From assembly GCA_021432635.1 (NCBI GenBank), contig MU270109.1:62001-126000 (forward strand): a stretch of DNA of 64,000 bases. The letters run 5' to 3'. Of this stretch, positions 1-11,355 are shown in pieces (the stretch's first letter is position 1; each line of letters begins with the position of its first letter). Under the pieces are notes generated by a model. That model was not told the DNA's origin, did no database searches, and was given only the letters and a program-made list of their open reading frames with translations. The position numbers and the translations under genes were made by a program. This stretch comes from Thozetella sp. PMI_491. Its lineage: Eukaryota; Ascomycota; Sordariomycetes; Chaetosphaeriales; Chaetosphaeriaceae.

Positions 1-468
1 GGGTCGACATCCGGGAGATCGAGGGACCCTTGTTGGGAATCCTTCGGAACGTTAGGGCGAGCTCTACAATCGACAGTATACACCCTCCTCCCTGGTCACC
101 CGATGCCATGGCCTTGGGGCGAGGAAAGGATTAGGGGTTGGGGGAGGGTGGGGGAAGGGGAAGGGGAGGGTTGGTCGCCAACTCACCAAAAAGCCGCTGG
201 TGCATGCACGGTCAAAGAATGGACATTGCGGGCAGACAATGGCCTTGTGCACCTTGAACTTTCGGCCCTGACAGGTGAGGAGCAGGTCGGAATAACGCTC
301 GTCTCGGTAGAGCGATGCGAGACTGGGAGAGGCCGTGGCCCGCGTGGCGGCGGACCGCACAGGGGGGCTGCCGCTCCCCACAGTCAGGGATCTCCTCAGG
401 GGCGGGGAAATGTTGGCCGGGGCGAGATGGCCGCCGCTCGGTGGGTGCCAGGGCTGAGAGGCGTCCAT
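1..468 (-). CDS. BTB/POZ domain protein, N-terminal part, cut by window edge
   Basis: The start codon is at 468 and the gene runs leftwards off the window. Exon 1 (187..468) encodes 94 residues. It begins with a Ser/Pro-rich leader and then reads DLLLTCQGRKFKVHKAIVC, the usual first strand and helix of a fungal BTB fold. A GTGAGT donor at 186 opens a 145-nt intron with a CTAAC branch motif. Using the AG at 43-42, exon 2 (1..41) continues in phase as DSQQGSLDLPDVD, which matches the acidic DLPEDDP-like turn expected next in BTB domains. Such proteins usually mediate dimerisation or act as CUL3 adaptors, but the C-terminal part that would say which is outside the window. Family assignment is firm; function is unknown. 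Confidence 0.8.
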
Positions 469-1542
469 GGCGGGCCTAGAGAGTTTGTTGACAAGGCCCG
501 GGGGGAGAAGAAGGTGGTGGCTGCCTGTATGGTGGGCAGAGTATATAGGCCTCGGTGGTGGTCGTCCAAAGTTCCGTGGCCGAAGTGGGCGATGGCGTCG
601 TTCAAGAAGCTCAGAATGCCGGGTACCGATTTCTGCTGCCTATTCGGTTGGCAGCCGTGCCCGCGCGTCGATTGGACCCGCGGCGCCACAGAGCCCTGGC
701 GTTGGTGCTAGTGGGTGTGCTGCCGGGTGTTTGAGATGATGATCACTGCAGAAGGATCCGTGGCAGTGCCGATGATATCGACTTGATACTGCATTTTCCG
801 CCTTAGCTGTTTAATGAGTGGGCTGTCCCCTCCCCATTCAGGACAAGTGCATTGCTAGCGGCCGCGGCGGGCTTTCTTTGTGTCACTTAGTACCCGAAAC
901 CGCGACTTCACTTTGTCTCTAGCCCAGGCCATGCGAGTGTACGACCGCGACACCAGAGCGTGGGTGAGGGGCATCATTCAGTGACGTCCATGAACAACGC
1001 CATTTTCTTGGCAAGGAAAGGAAAACGTATTTGGTTTGCTAGGTACCTCTATGTACGTAAGGCTAGAGAAATCTATCATATACGTGACTTCCCGTCGCTC
1101 AAAGCAATGGTTATCTAAGGGGGCGCCCCTTCTTCTTTCGTAATTTGCCTGCCTAACGGATGGCCGTACTAGGCAATTCTGTAGACGCAATCCTCCCCAA
1201 AAAGCCCCACGCACAACCGCCTTCGCCAGGGGTTCACACACGCTCCAGTGGCATATCACCACCGATCATACTCGCTAAAGAGGGCATTGCAGGGTGCGGC
1301 CGTAATCGTCTATGCGCTTGCCTCCCCTAAGTTGCAGACCCTCGACTCTACTAGGGAGAGAAAGTCATGCGCGAATTCTGTTAGTGATGCTCAAGAAGAA
1401 GGGAAGCAACGCCAAAACAAAGGCAGGGACAAAGATTCAAAGCCAGTGTCATCTTCGTCCCTCTACCTCACAGCATCCCCTTCCGAGGTAGTGTAAGCAA
1501 ACCTGACTTGCCCCCTGTCACTCAAGTAGGTAGTCTATCCCC
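469..1542. other. Intergenic, no gene seen
   Basis: This holds the upstream region of the BTB gene and the downstream region of the acyltransferase gene. The open frames here are short, have no recognisable domain and lack plausible splice partners. I see no RNA gene. Confidence 0.6.
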
Positions 1543-3017
1543 TTAGGGGCAAGCCACAACCTGGTCGACCCACGACATCCACTTTGTGTCCTCGCGCAGG
1601 GCGGTCGTGGCAGCAACCGTCAAAGAGGCGAGGAGCCGGTAGGTGCCTGAGGCGGCACGGTCGGGCAAGATGATGACAGAAGCTGGCCTCCAGCGGTCCC
1701 GCGGGTTCAGCAGGCCATCAGGCCGGTGCGTGGGCACCCCCGGGATAGTCCAGCAGCCGTCGGCGCCGAAGTGTCGCCAGCTGTTGACATGGAGCTCCTG
1801 CTGCAGGCCGGGGTCATGGTCAATACCAAGGAAGCGAGGATCCGCCATCTTCTTGAATAGAGCGTTGCGGTCCTCGACCCACTCCTGATTAACTGACTGG
1901 ATGGAGGCCATCACCTTCTGGACGAGTCGAGCAAAGGCGTGCATGTTGCCGTGTGCCTCCTCGAGTTCCGCCACCGGGACACGAACGGCTAGGGTCGCAG
2001 CCGAGTTGCCGAAGTAGTCAGCGGTCGCGTCCGGGAAGCATCGGCGGCTCCAGTCGACAGGAATGAACAGCTTTCCGTCGCAGAGACGATTCTCAGGAGT
2101 CGCCCAGGCCTCGCCCTTCAGACGTGCTGCTGTAACGTGCACCCAGATCAGGACGGCCAGGCAGGTGAAGATGGATGGCTGGTGGTGCGAGGTAGCAGAA
2201 TCCATATGCTCGCGCACCTGTCCCCGCAGTGATTCGAGAGCTTCCTTGGTCAGGAAGAAAATGTTGCCAATGCATTCATGGGTCCAGTTCTCCTCTCCGC
2301 TCCACGTGGTAATCGGCTGAGTAGGGCCGAAAGGACTAGGAAGCTGCACATACTCGGGGCAAGCCTGCAGGAGTTGCTCGACAGTGCGTTCATCACTTCG
2401 GTTGTTCGGGAAGCGAAGGTTGATCTGGTTAGGGCAGGCCAAGGCACGACCCTGCGTCTGCGCGGCAAAGCTATCGATGACCATTCCCAGACAGTGACCG
2501 TCGCCCAGACTGTGGTGGAGATGGACCCAGAGGTACATGCCTCCCGGGATGTAGAAGAGGCGGACTTGGAGGGCGGGGAATCCGACCTTGCTGTCGAGAA
2601 GTCTATGCGTAGCGTTGTCGACCTTCATGAGTTCGAGATACGAGTTTGAAAAGTACCGCTCCTTGAAATTCTGGTACATGTTGGCATGGTCCTTCGACTC
2701 AACATGGAAGACCTGGAGGGCCACCTTGCCGGGGCTTTTGTGAAGGAAAACATGCGTGGCATCGGTGCCCTCGCCCAGGAACAGGGTGCCCCCAAGCTGG
2801 GGGGCTTGTTCGACAAGGCGGTCGAGCGCGGACTGGAGGTGCTCAGATGTAGCTTCCTGAGAAGCGCTGCCGTCGAGAGGGAAGCACTTCGGTCCTGTTA
2901 GCTCAAGCAGCTTCGCCAGGTTCACTGCTCATCACTCACCAGAACAATATGGGTGCAGCGGCGGACGGCGAACTGATCCCAGTCGGGAAGCCGCTCCAAC
3001 TCGCCTAGAGCACTCAT
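1543..3017 (-). CDS. BAHD/transferase-family acyltransferase, trichothecene 3-O-acetyltransferase-like
   Basis: Two exons, 2940..3017 and 1543..2886, give 473 residues. The 53-nt intron has a GTGAGT donor and a CTAAC branch 9 nt before its AG. Joining restores the family's N-terminal strand as CTHIVL followed by CFPLDGSAS, whereas the unspliced frame would start oddly at MNLAKLL. The catalytic HxxxD motif is visible as HHSLGDG (His about 151, Asp about 155). Late motifs include a SWRHFGADGCWTIPGVP segment resembling the fungal substrate-channel region. The family transfers acyl groups from acyl-CoA to hydroxyls or amines of secondary metabolites or xenobiotics, probably in the cytosol since no signal peptide is present. 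No biosynthetic partners lie beside it, so detoxification is as likely as biosynthesis. The substrate cannot be told. Confidence 0.82.
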
Positions 3018-4254
3018 TGTAAAAGGTGTATGTTGGAAGTGATGTTATCGTGGGTCTTGACTCAAACGGTGGAGGTGGAAGGTAGAGTTTGTAGAGAAGG
3101 AGATATTTGTAGGAGTTCACGAACATTCACCGGCAAGGTGAATGGAGAGTCGGCTATTCGCGAAAACAAGCTGCTAGCTGGACTGAAAAATAGAGGAGAG
3201 AAGGGAAGGTGGGATAAAAGGCAGGAGCATAGGGTATACTCTTACTTGCTCTCCTGGCCGTTGCGCAAGTTGATTTACCTGAGGACTGAAGGAGGTGAAG
3301 TGTAGGTCAAGTGGAAGGCGGGGCCCACAGACGAGCGAAAGAAAATATGTGGATTAACCACACAGCAAGGCGAGAAGTGTGGTGTTCAACTACAATGGTT
3401 GGACTTTGGGCCGAAGACCCCAGTAGAGGTTATCATATAATGAAACCGCTAAGTGAAAGAAGGTGTATTGACAGATTCTCACTCTGCTATTGGTGATGCC
3501 ATATCTTTCCCAAATTATCTTACCTCGAATACGACACGATATTTCACTTGTAAAAGCTGGAATTTCAAGTCTGTTGCTCCTACTGTAAGTCCATTCACGA
3601 TCAAAGCTCTCTGGCTAACCAATCTCACAGTGGTGGCTGGATGTATTTCTAATGTGCTCTTCGGTCATGGAATTAATTGAAATCACTTTAGGAATAGGTT
3701 AACCGCAAAGAAAGGAGTATGTCACGTCACGAATGGTTCTTGCACACACTGGATCCAATATTTCTCTCCTTTCGTGCCAAACAAAGGGAGACATTCCTGA
3801 GGTTCGCAGGCCGAGACCGACACCAGGAGATCATTACAATTCATAACGACCGTCTGGTAGGAAAGCAGCTATTTTTTAAAGGAAAAGAGAAGGATACCTC
3901 TCATTATTTTGTGGTAATAGCATATTTGATCAAGGAAAAAGACCCATGGCATTGGCAGGAGTGAATGAAGATCATGGATGGTAAACATTCTAGAAGCAAA
4001 CCCCTGATATAAAATACGGGGTGTATCTTACGCACGGACAAGGGTGAAAATGACTAAGCGGCGCCAACGCGATTGCCACATGTCACAATTAAGAGAGCTG
4101 TCATCCCATATCTCAGCTCCACTACGACTAGATTGCACGACGAGACAGCGAACTCGAGTTACCGTCGTGGGCAGCCGCACGATGCCCCTCCGGTCGAGCC
4201 CTTGAAGATCGCCAATTGGTACCCAGGAGCGCGTCTTGAAGCCCACACGGCACC
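3018..4254. other. Intergenic, AT-richer, no gene seen
   Basis: This divergent spacer separates the acyltransferase from the next gene and is visibly more AT-rich than its flanks, especially around 3400-4020. The short frames in it lack domains or good start contexts. Both genes' promoters should lie here. Confidence 0.55.
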
Positions 4255-5263
4255 ATGTTGCTGTTCGTCCTGCAGCTGGTCGCATTTCTTGCGACCGCAG
4301 TCTGCGCCAAGTTCGACAACACGCTTCCATCCTATCACTACGGTGCCTCGATCCCCGTTGAATGCATGAACAGGAGCTCGTAAGTCCCTTTACCTCCTTG
4401 TCATCTTGTCTGATGTCCCAAGTCCCCGTCGCAATTGAAGAAACTTCCCTCCCCTCCCCCCAAGCTCCCTTTGTTGGTAATGGACCAAGCAGACTGATCT
4501 TTGCGCACGCAGGGAGACGGGCGAGCACATCGAGAACGCCGCGCATGAGATCCAATGGATCCCCTTCCCCTTGTGCAACGAGACGGGCCGGTCACTTGAG
4601 TTCCACTACGGCATCGAAGAGGAGCAGAACTGCACCATCCCCATGATCGACGACCCATTCTTCCATCTACTCGAGTTCTACATCCACAGCGACGCGCCCT
4701 TGTCCTGCCGTCTCGCGGAGCGGCCACCGCGCCATGTCGAGACGGTCGGCGAGAAGCCCTACGTTCCCGAATATGTGCCGTTGGTGTTCGCGCTGGCCGG
4801 CACTCTCCAGCTCAGCCACATGCACATCAGCACACACATGAACGTCTTGCTGCACAGCACGCCCAAGCACCACCGCCAGCTCCACGACTCGGGCGTGCTC
4901 GACAGCGCGACAGCCTACAGCACCAGCCCGCTCACCCACATGGAAGGATCCTTCACGCGAAAGCTGATCATCGGCGATCCACTGCCGCTGAGCTTCAGCA
5001 TCCGATGGTTCCCTACCCCGGCGCTGCCCAAGACGGAGGGCCACGTGGAGTGGCAGGGCATGGGAGGCCACCTCTCGGCCAGCACCGTCTTCTATAGCCT
5101 CGTTTCCTTCATGGCCGGGGCTGTGGTGACCGGAGCTTACTTTATGGGTATCCTGCTGCCCAAGCGGCTGAAGGCACGGGGGTTGGGCGGCGCAACCCCG
5201 CTCGGCTACGGACTGAACGGCGTGGGCAACGGCTGGGGATACCAGAAGAGGGCAGTGGACTAG
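4255..5263 (+). CDS. Conserved fungal type I membrane protein of unknown function
   Basis: Exons 4255..4379 and 4513..5263 give 291 residues. The intron begins GTAAGT and ends GCACGCAG, and joining keeps phase (TC plus G). The start at 4255 gives a clear signal peptide (about 18 residues, ending in VCA). A lumenal or extracellular domain of about 210 residues follows, with several N-glycosylation sequons such as NRS, NET and NCT, and a few cysteines. A single membrane span lies at about residues 234-256, followed by a basic tail of about 35 residues beginning LPKRLKARG. I do not recognise a named domain. The layout suggests a secretory-pathway or plasma-membrane protein. Confidence 0.75.
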
Positions 5264-5477
5264 CGGCCTGTCACATTTTACATACGAGCAGCGGCTGCAA
5301 AAGGATACCATGAGGCTTGGAGTTGTTGGCGGCCCGGCGTTGGCATCTACTTGGGTTCTCTAATTGGGTTCTATCGTACTTACCATTTTCGAGACTTTTG
5401 ACTTCCGCTTCTTCCCGGCAATATAATCATGTCTGCTCTGGCCTCTTCTACTTGCTCGCCCTTGCCTGAAATTTGAT

Positions 5478-6256
5478 CTACTGGGCCTTCTTGACGGCAG
5501 CAGCAGACTCGGCTGCTTTGAACCGGCCCAGGATGCGGAAGCACATATCTCCAAACAGAATGGTAGCTGCTCGGGATCAGATGCTGTCCGTGGGACGGGA
5601 GGGCGAGGTGGTACTCACGCATCAGAAACCATGGCCCGTACATCTCAAAGATGAAGGACCGCTTCTTGGCGTCGTCGTACACGACGGGATCCCAGTAGAG
5701 GATGTCGTGGATGCAGACCGCGGTGGCGAAAGCGGTCTCGAAGGCGTAGAGCATCAGGAGCAGCTCGAAGGGCCCGGTGGTTCCAGCTCGCCGGATACCC
5801 AGGCGGTAGACGGCGAGCAGAATCACGGGGACGGCGAAGGCCAGCTCGACGTAGAGGAAGAACCCGATCCACGAGTCGTGGCTCCCCGGCTTGCCGGGCG
5901 TCCACTGCGCGAAGGGGTCGTTGACCGTCTCGACCAGATGCGTATGAAGCTTCTCCATGAAGTGGAGCGGGCTGTCCGGGGACTTGTACAACCACTCAGG
6001 GTAGAATTGCACGGCATCGACGCCTAGGAATGTGTTAGCCGGCCGCAATTGGGCGATGGGCAGGCGACCGGGCCAAGGGTCTTCCGAATTGGTCGTCGGC
6101 GGCCCGAGCCGGGTGCTGTCGCCTAGACACGACGCGACGCGCGCGCGCGGACATTGGTGGGGTTAATGGGGAGAACACACAGCTAATAACGACGACCTGG
6201 AGGCAGAACCACACCAGCCAGACGTAGTCCTTCCAATTGTTGCTTTGCGGCGCCAT
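5478..6256 (-). CDS. EXPERA-domain (TMEM97/EBP-like) ER membrane protein
   Basis: Three exons (6181..6256, 5619..6023, 5478..5566) give 189 residues with matching phases at both introns (157 and 52 nt). Splicing yields VVVISC joined to VDAVQFYPEWLY, and FLM joined to PTILFGDMCFR; both fit the TMEM97/sigma-2-receptor pattern of four hydrophobic helices with a conserved YGPWFL motif before the last one. The C-terminus is VKKAQ, a KKxx-type ER retrieval signal that appears only after splicing to exon 3. Family members bind sterols or act in sterol and lipid homeostasis in the ER; the ligand here is unknown. The gene is divergent from the GH125 gene. The reading frame passes through the last donor into the intron, so an automatic caller could easily miss exon 3. 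Confidence 0.82.
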
Positions 6257-7554
6257 TTTGAGCGACGTTGCGGGATGAGATAGTAAGAAGCGACTAGCGG
6301 AAGGTATCCGTCGGTGTGTGAGAACCGTCAGCAGAATGCCTCTGGGCGCGGGCTGAGTTTGGTGTAAGAGTTGAAGGGAAACAAAAAAAACGGGGTCGGC
6401 TCCTCTACTGAATTAATATGCATCTTTGCGCTGACATGCCTTCCGCCTCGATGTTCCACAGGATATGCACTACCACCAACCAGCGTCTGCATATGCTGCG
6501 TACTACCCTTCCTTCTGCTCCTTACCTATGTGTGAAGGCAGAGGTACTGCGTATGCGATCGCCTGCTCCTATTTATAGGTAGCTCCAACTGTGGTTGCTT
6601 TATGGCAAGGCAGTCTCGTCCCGCGATGTAGTGCTCCACCAGGCACACATAACGTGGCCGTTCAATTGATAGGGCCCGAGCAGCTAGAAGAGCCCTTCTG
6701 TTCCTCTGGATCGGGGAGGGTTGTATCCACAGTGTTAGGCCGTGCTTTTTTAGTCACCTTCATATACCACACAGGCAGTGCTATACAGAGAGCAGAGACC
6801 TGGTGATGCAAGGTAGGTCAGCTACTCCACAGGTAGACATAATTGGTAGCTAAATAGTCAGGTGTAAAGCATTCAGTTTAGTCGACACGACGCCTTCCAC
6901 TCCGCCGACTTGGTCCTCGGCTGCACTCACCTCAGGATATTCCACCTGCGTCGCTGATTGTTCCTACCTCTCCACCGGCTCCAGTGCAAACCTTGGGAGT
7001 AAAACGGCCGGTATGTGCTTGGCTGCGCCCGAGGTCGCCGCAAACCGGCTCCGCTTTCGCCGTGCCGGACGCAGTGCTAGCGGAGCAATGCAGTGGCTAC
7101 TGCCGGCGTTTCTTCATGCAGCTTCCCGTCTGGGTCTACGGCCGCTGTACCTACCTTGCTCAAACGCCTGAGACAACCAGGCAGTTTCCCCGATGCCAGT
7201 TTCCCAAGTTTTGGCCCAAAGCCGGGGGCCGAATACAGAATACAGGACGCGATCATAGTGCTAATCTCGCCAATGTAACGTGCATGACCCCACAAGCTGC
7301 TCACATTCCCCGCAGGCTACGACGTCACGGGAGCTTTCCCAATGACGATCGGACTTGGAACGGCACCCCAAAGCCTATAGCAGGACTTCTGGCCCAGTGA
7401 AGTGCGGTGCCTCCAGTCGACGTGACCAGTGAGGTAGGACGGGTATAAGACCGCGCAGGGGGCCGCAGAGGACCCCGCGGAGGAAGCCATGGTCATGGCC
7501 GAGATTCTCCTCGCCAGCTGCTACTACCTGCTCGGCCTCCCACAAACCATCGTT
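6257..7554. other. Divergent intergenic region
   Basis: This 1.3 kb spacer lies between the start codons of the EXPERA gene and the GH125 gene and should hold both promoters. An open frame runs upstream of the chosen GH125 start to 7489, but it lengthens the leader past a normal signal peptide. I see no separate gene. Confidence 0.55.
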
Positions 7555-9719
7555 ATGGCTCCCTTTTCTATCTGGCACTCGGCCACCGCCGTTCTCGTGG
7601 CCCTAGCCGCGGGATCTCCGGCCTCCGGAGACACCTTGGCCTACCAGGCCTATACGCCCCAGAACAGGACCGCTGCCTCGTGCCCGAGCTACAACGACTA
7701 CTCGCAGGAGCCCCACGGCCCCTTCTCCAGCGGCGTCCTAGGCCTCCCGAACATGCGGCCGTCCCCAGAATGCAGGACCTTCAACAGTTCGGCGGTCGAG
7801 GTGGGCACCCGTCCCGAGCGACAGCCAGAGATCCCAGGCGCAGCACTTGCTAACCCGGCCCGTAGAAAGTCATCCGTGATATCCAAGCTCGGGTAAGAGA
7901 TCCCGACCTAGCGACCTTGTTCGCCAACACGTTCCCGTCCACCCTGGATACAACGGTGAAATACTTCGACCCGGACCGGAACTTGGCCTTCATCATCACG
8001 GGTGATATCACGTCAGTCACAGCCCTCTCCCCTGTATATACGACTGGAGGCTTAAGCTCACACGCGCAGGGCCCAATGGTTGCGTGACACCGGCAGTATG
8101 TATTCCACAATCAAAACTGCCCCTTTCAACTTGATATGTGGCCCGAAGATGGACAGTCGCAACCGATTGGTGCCGAGTTCAAGGTCTTCGGACATGTCCC
8201 AACCCCCCTGAAAGCAATTACTAACTCTAGAGATGTGTAGACCAGTTTGCGCACCTATACAAGCTCCTCCCGCTTGACTCAAATCTCCAAGCTCTGGTTA
8301 AGGCAGTCATCAACACTGAGGCGCGGTACATCACCGAATTTCCCTATTGCGGTAGGTCCGAGCTAGTTATGCCGCCGTCATGACCAAAGCTAACGGGTCG
8401 GCGCAGGCGCATTCCAGCCCCCTCCCGAGAGCGGTTTGGCTCCCACCGTCAATGTGAGTAGCCTCCTGAGTCGCACCGAGAGAGGATTCAGCGAGCTGAT
8501 ATGAGCACTTAGGAATGGGCTCTAGACGTCGATGTCAATCCGTTAGTGCTGCCAGGAGGAAACACGTGAGAGGGTCCATTGCTGACTGTCTAGGCCGGTG
8601 GACAACCAGACGGTCTTTGAGTGCAAGGTGTGCACCGTCGAATTACCCCAAGGGAGGCCGGGCTAACCAGAGATGCAGTACGAGCTCGACTCCTTGGCAG
8701 GTTTCTTGAAGATCTCGCGAGCGTACTATGCCAACACTAAGGACGCGTCGTTCATCAACGACAACTGTAAGGCTCTGGACTCTACCACCTCCGGCAGGCA
8801 GCTAACTATGTTCAGGGAAAGCGGCAATGTCACAGATTCTCACCGTCGTCCATGATCAGTCGCAGAGCACCTGGTCCGATGACTGGGAATTCGTGAGCTA
8901 CTACAACTGGACTGGAACAGCCGGCGCCCTATCTCCTCAGGTTATTAACGGCGGAAACGGGGAGCCCAAACTCGCCAACGGCCTGGTGGGGTCGAGCCAC
9001 CGACCCTCGGACGATCTCTGCGTCTTCAGTATGTCAGACCCCCCCCTTCTTTCAGACGGACAAGCCAGCTGACCCGCCTAGACTACATCACCTCAGACAA
9101 CGCCATGATGTCGGTCGAGCTCGCCAACGTCGCCGATGTGCTCGACGCCGTAAAGCTCCTGCCCAACGTCTCTCACAAGGCCCGATCCTTCTCGAAGACT
9201 ATCAGGAACGCCATCTGGAACCACACGCTCACGCCCAGCGGCATCTTTGCCTACGAGACCAACGGTTACGGCGGTCAGTACATCATGGACGACGCCAACG
9301 TGCCGAGCCTGGTGTCCCTGCCGTACATAGGCTTCCTCGACCGGAGCGACGAGACATATATCAAGACCAAGAAGGCGCTCTTCTCGCGTGCGAACCCGTA
9401 CTACGCCGAGGGGAAACAGTTCCGGGGCATCGGCGGGCCTCACGTCAACGCGACATACCCATGGCCAATGAGCCAGGTCTCCGGCATCTTCGGCACCGAC
9501 GATGACGCTGAGATCACCACGCGCCTGCAGTTTCTCATCAACAACACGGCCGGCCTGGGTCTGATACACGAGGGTATCAACATCTACAACGCGAGCGCCT
9601 ACACCCGCCCGTGGTTCGCCTGGGCCAACAGCTACTTCGCCGAGATGATACTCGACCTCGCCGAGCGGAAACCGGGCTTGATCTTCCATGACAATGTTCC
9701 CTATGTGATCGGCCAGTGA
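7555..9719 (+). CDS. GH125 family exo-alpha-1,6-mannosidase (Mug157-type), ten exons
   Basis: Exons 7555..7800, 7866..8011, 8070..8095, 8241..8351, 8407..8453, 8513..8541, 8594..8627, 8679..8766, 8816..9028 and 9082..9719 give 525 residues, with phases consistent at all nine introns. The start at 7555 gives a signal peptide ending near LAAGSPASG. Recognisable family blocks are FIITGDITAQWLRDT, YITEFPYCGAF, WEFVSYYNWTG, RPSDDLCVFNYI, IGGPHVNATYPWPMSQ and LIHEGINIYN. The Glu of the last block is probably the catalytic base by analogy with bacterial GH125. The family removes non-reducing alpha-1,6-linked mannose, likely from N-glycans or cell-wall mannan. Many sequons and the signal peptide suggest a secreted or vesicular enzyme. 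Three internal exons are only 26, 29 and 34 nt long. The first donor (GTGGGC) is the weakest. Confidence 0.9.
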
Positions 9720-9975
9720 CGCGGTGGGCCGGACCGGCTGAAATGAAACTTTCATGCCGGGGAGGTCGGTAAGGTGGTCAAGCACAGAGAAAAAAAAATA
9801 ACATTGTCTATGTCATAGCTGATATGCCTAAGTACTCCGTATGGCAGAAGCTTTAATCTGGGGTCCCAAACCGCCGTTTTCCCCCCAAACTCCGTGAGAA
9901 AAATCCAAAATGGTGATCTAGAAGAACACAGAAGAAAGGGTGTAATAGTTTACAAAAAATAAGTTGGTGTTCGTC

Positions 9976-11355
9976 TCATAGGCAGCACCCATACTCCCTC
10001 GCATCCAAATCGAAGAAGAGGTGGTTCCGCGCGCCGTCGTCCTGGGATACCTCGAACGAGCTGCCGCGGTACCGGCCAGTGGGATCCCGGATGTTGGTGA
10101 TGGTGGAGGAGAAGGCGCTGCCAGTGATGCCGATGAAGAACTCGCTCTTGACCATGATGCCCATGTCGACAGCACCCATAAAGTCAAAGGCCAGCTCGTT
10201 GATCATGTTAGTCGTGATAGCGTCGTCCTCGACCAGCTTCCACTTATGGGTCACGTCCCAGCCGCGCCCGGCACCGGCTGTGATGAACTTCTGCATCTGG
10301 CCGGCGTCGCCGCAGGCCAAGTAGACGAGCGGGCGAGGCTGGGGCCGGCCCTGCATCTCCCACGCCAGGTCGAGTGCGTCGAGGTCCTGGGCGAGCTGGT
10401 GCTCGAGAGAGCTCCACATGGTGTCGTTTTCGACCCGGAAGTGCACGCCATAGTAGGGGCGCGTCATGCGCGCCTGCAGGCGCTGGATGACCTGGCGGGG
10501 CTGCTCGAGGTAGCGCACCACGCGGTCAAGGTCGTTCCAGAAGCGCAGGTCGCGGCCGGTGGGATCGTCGGTAATGCGGAACAGCAGGAATTCAGAGTCG
10601 ACGTTAACGAGGGTGATGCCCTCCTTCTGGGCGACGTTGGGGTCGGCGAGGGCCTTGGCCTTGAGCTCATGGTACTTGTCGCTAAAGAAGTTGCGGTAGG
10701 GACGGCCGGACCAAAACAGGCTCTTGAACTTCTCGTAGCCCGCGGCCTGCTCGCAGTCGACGTTGAACTGCGTCTTGATGGCCACTGTCTTGTCCAGCTC
10801 GCTGGGGTGGACGATCTTCATGCGCGGGCAGGCGCGCCCCAGGGCCTCGCGGAGGTGGTCCGCGTCGAACCACTGGTCGTAAGGCTGGTAGGCGTCGCCA
10901 TTGAGAAAGTTGAACTCCTTTAAGTTGGTCGAGTCGCGCAGAGGCATCGACGGCAGCACCAGGTTTGAGCCGGTATCGATGGCCATCTTGAGGCACACCT
11001 TGATCTGGGACACAATTGATGTGAGGCCGGCGGCCATGCCGCCGCACCTTATGTAGACATCGTCGTCGACCGGCACGGCGTTGGCGCAGGCGTCGCGGAG
11101 GTCGGCGAAGTCGTAGCGCGGCGGACGGGGGACGGCGAAGGCTTGGTCGAAGTATCGCTTGACGTGGGGCAGGGTGCCCTGGCGGAGCGTGTTCCGCACG
11201 GCGCCGCGGGTGCTGCCGCTGCCCCAAGTGGTGTTGACGGGGCCTGAGACGGCGTCCGGGAGCAAGATGCTGGCCGTCTCCCACACAACCATCATGCTCA
11301 GCACCACGGCCGCCAGCATCATGAAGCGGCGCCGGTTGCTGGAGGGGCTAATCAT
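9976..11355 (-). CDS. Type II membrane glycosyltransferase, GDP-fucose O-fucosyltransferase-like fold
   Basis: A single uninterrupted frame of 459 residues starts at 11355. A short basic N-terminus is followed by a signal anchor at about residues 11-28 (MMLAAVVLSMMVV), the plan of a Golgi type II enzyme. The lumenal part has CGGMAAGLTSIVSQIKVCL near residue 105, a YYGVHFRVENDT motif resembling the HxR nucleotide-sugar motif of fucosyltransferases, and a late FFIGITGSAFSSTI segment resembling the donor-binding loop of that fold. Two sequons are present. Fungal members of this group are usually left uncharacterised, so donor sugar and acceptor are unknown. It converges with the GH125 gene about 250 bp away; both could act on secretory-pathway glycans, which is inference. 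Confidence 0.7.
   Translation of the reverse strand: MISPSSNRRRFMMLAAVVLSMMVVWETASILLPDAVSGPVNTTWGSGSTRGAVRNTLRQGTLPHVKRYFDQAFAVPRPPRYDFADLRDACANAVPVDDDVYIRCGGMAAGLTSIVSQIKVCLKMAIDTGSNLVLPSMPLRDSTNLKEFNFLNGDAYQPYDQWFDADHLREALGRACPRMKIVHPSELDKTVAIKTQFNVDCEQAAGYEKFKSLFWSGRPYRNFFSDKYHELKAKALADPNVAQKEGITLVNVDSEFLLFRITDDPTGRDLRFWNDLDRVVRYLEQPRQVIQRLQARMTRPYYGVHFRVENDTMWSSLEHQLAQDLDALDLAWEMQGRPQPRPLVYLACGDAGQMQKFITAGAGRGWDVTHKWKLVEDDAITTNMINELAFDFMGAVDMGIMVKSEFFIGITGSAFSSTITNIRDPTGRYRGSSFEVSQDDGARNHLFFDLDAREYGCCL

Noticed and set aside
10021-10923. 300-codon plus-strand frame opposite the glycosyltransferase gene
   Set aside because: It is an antisense shadow of a GC-rich coding sequence, without any recognisable domain.
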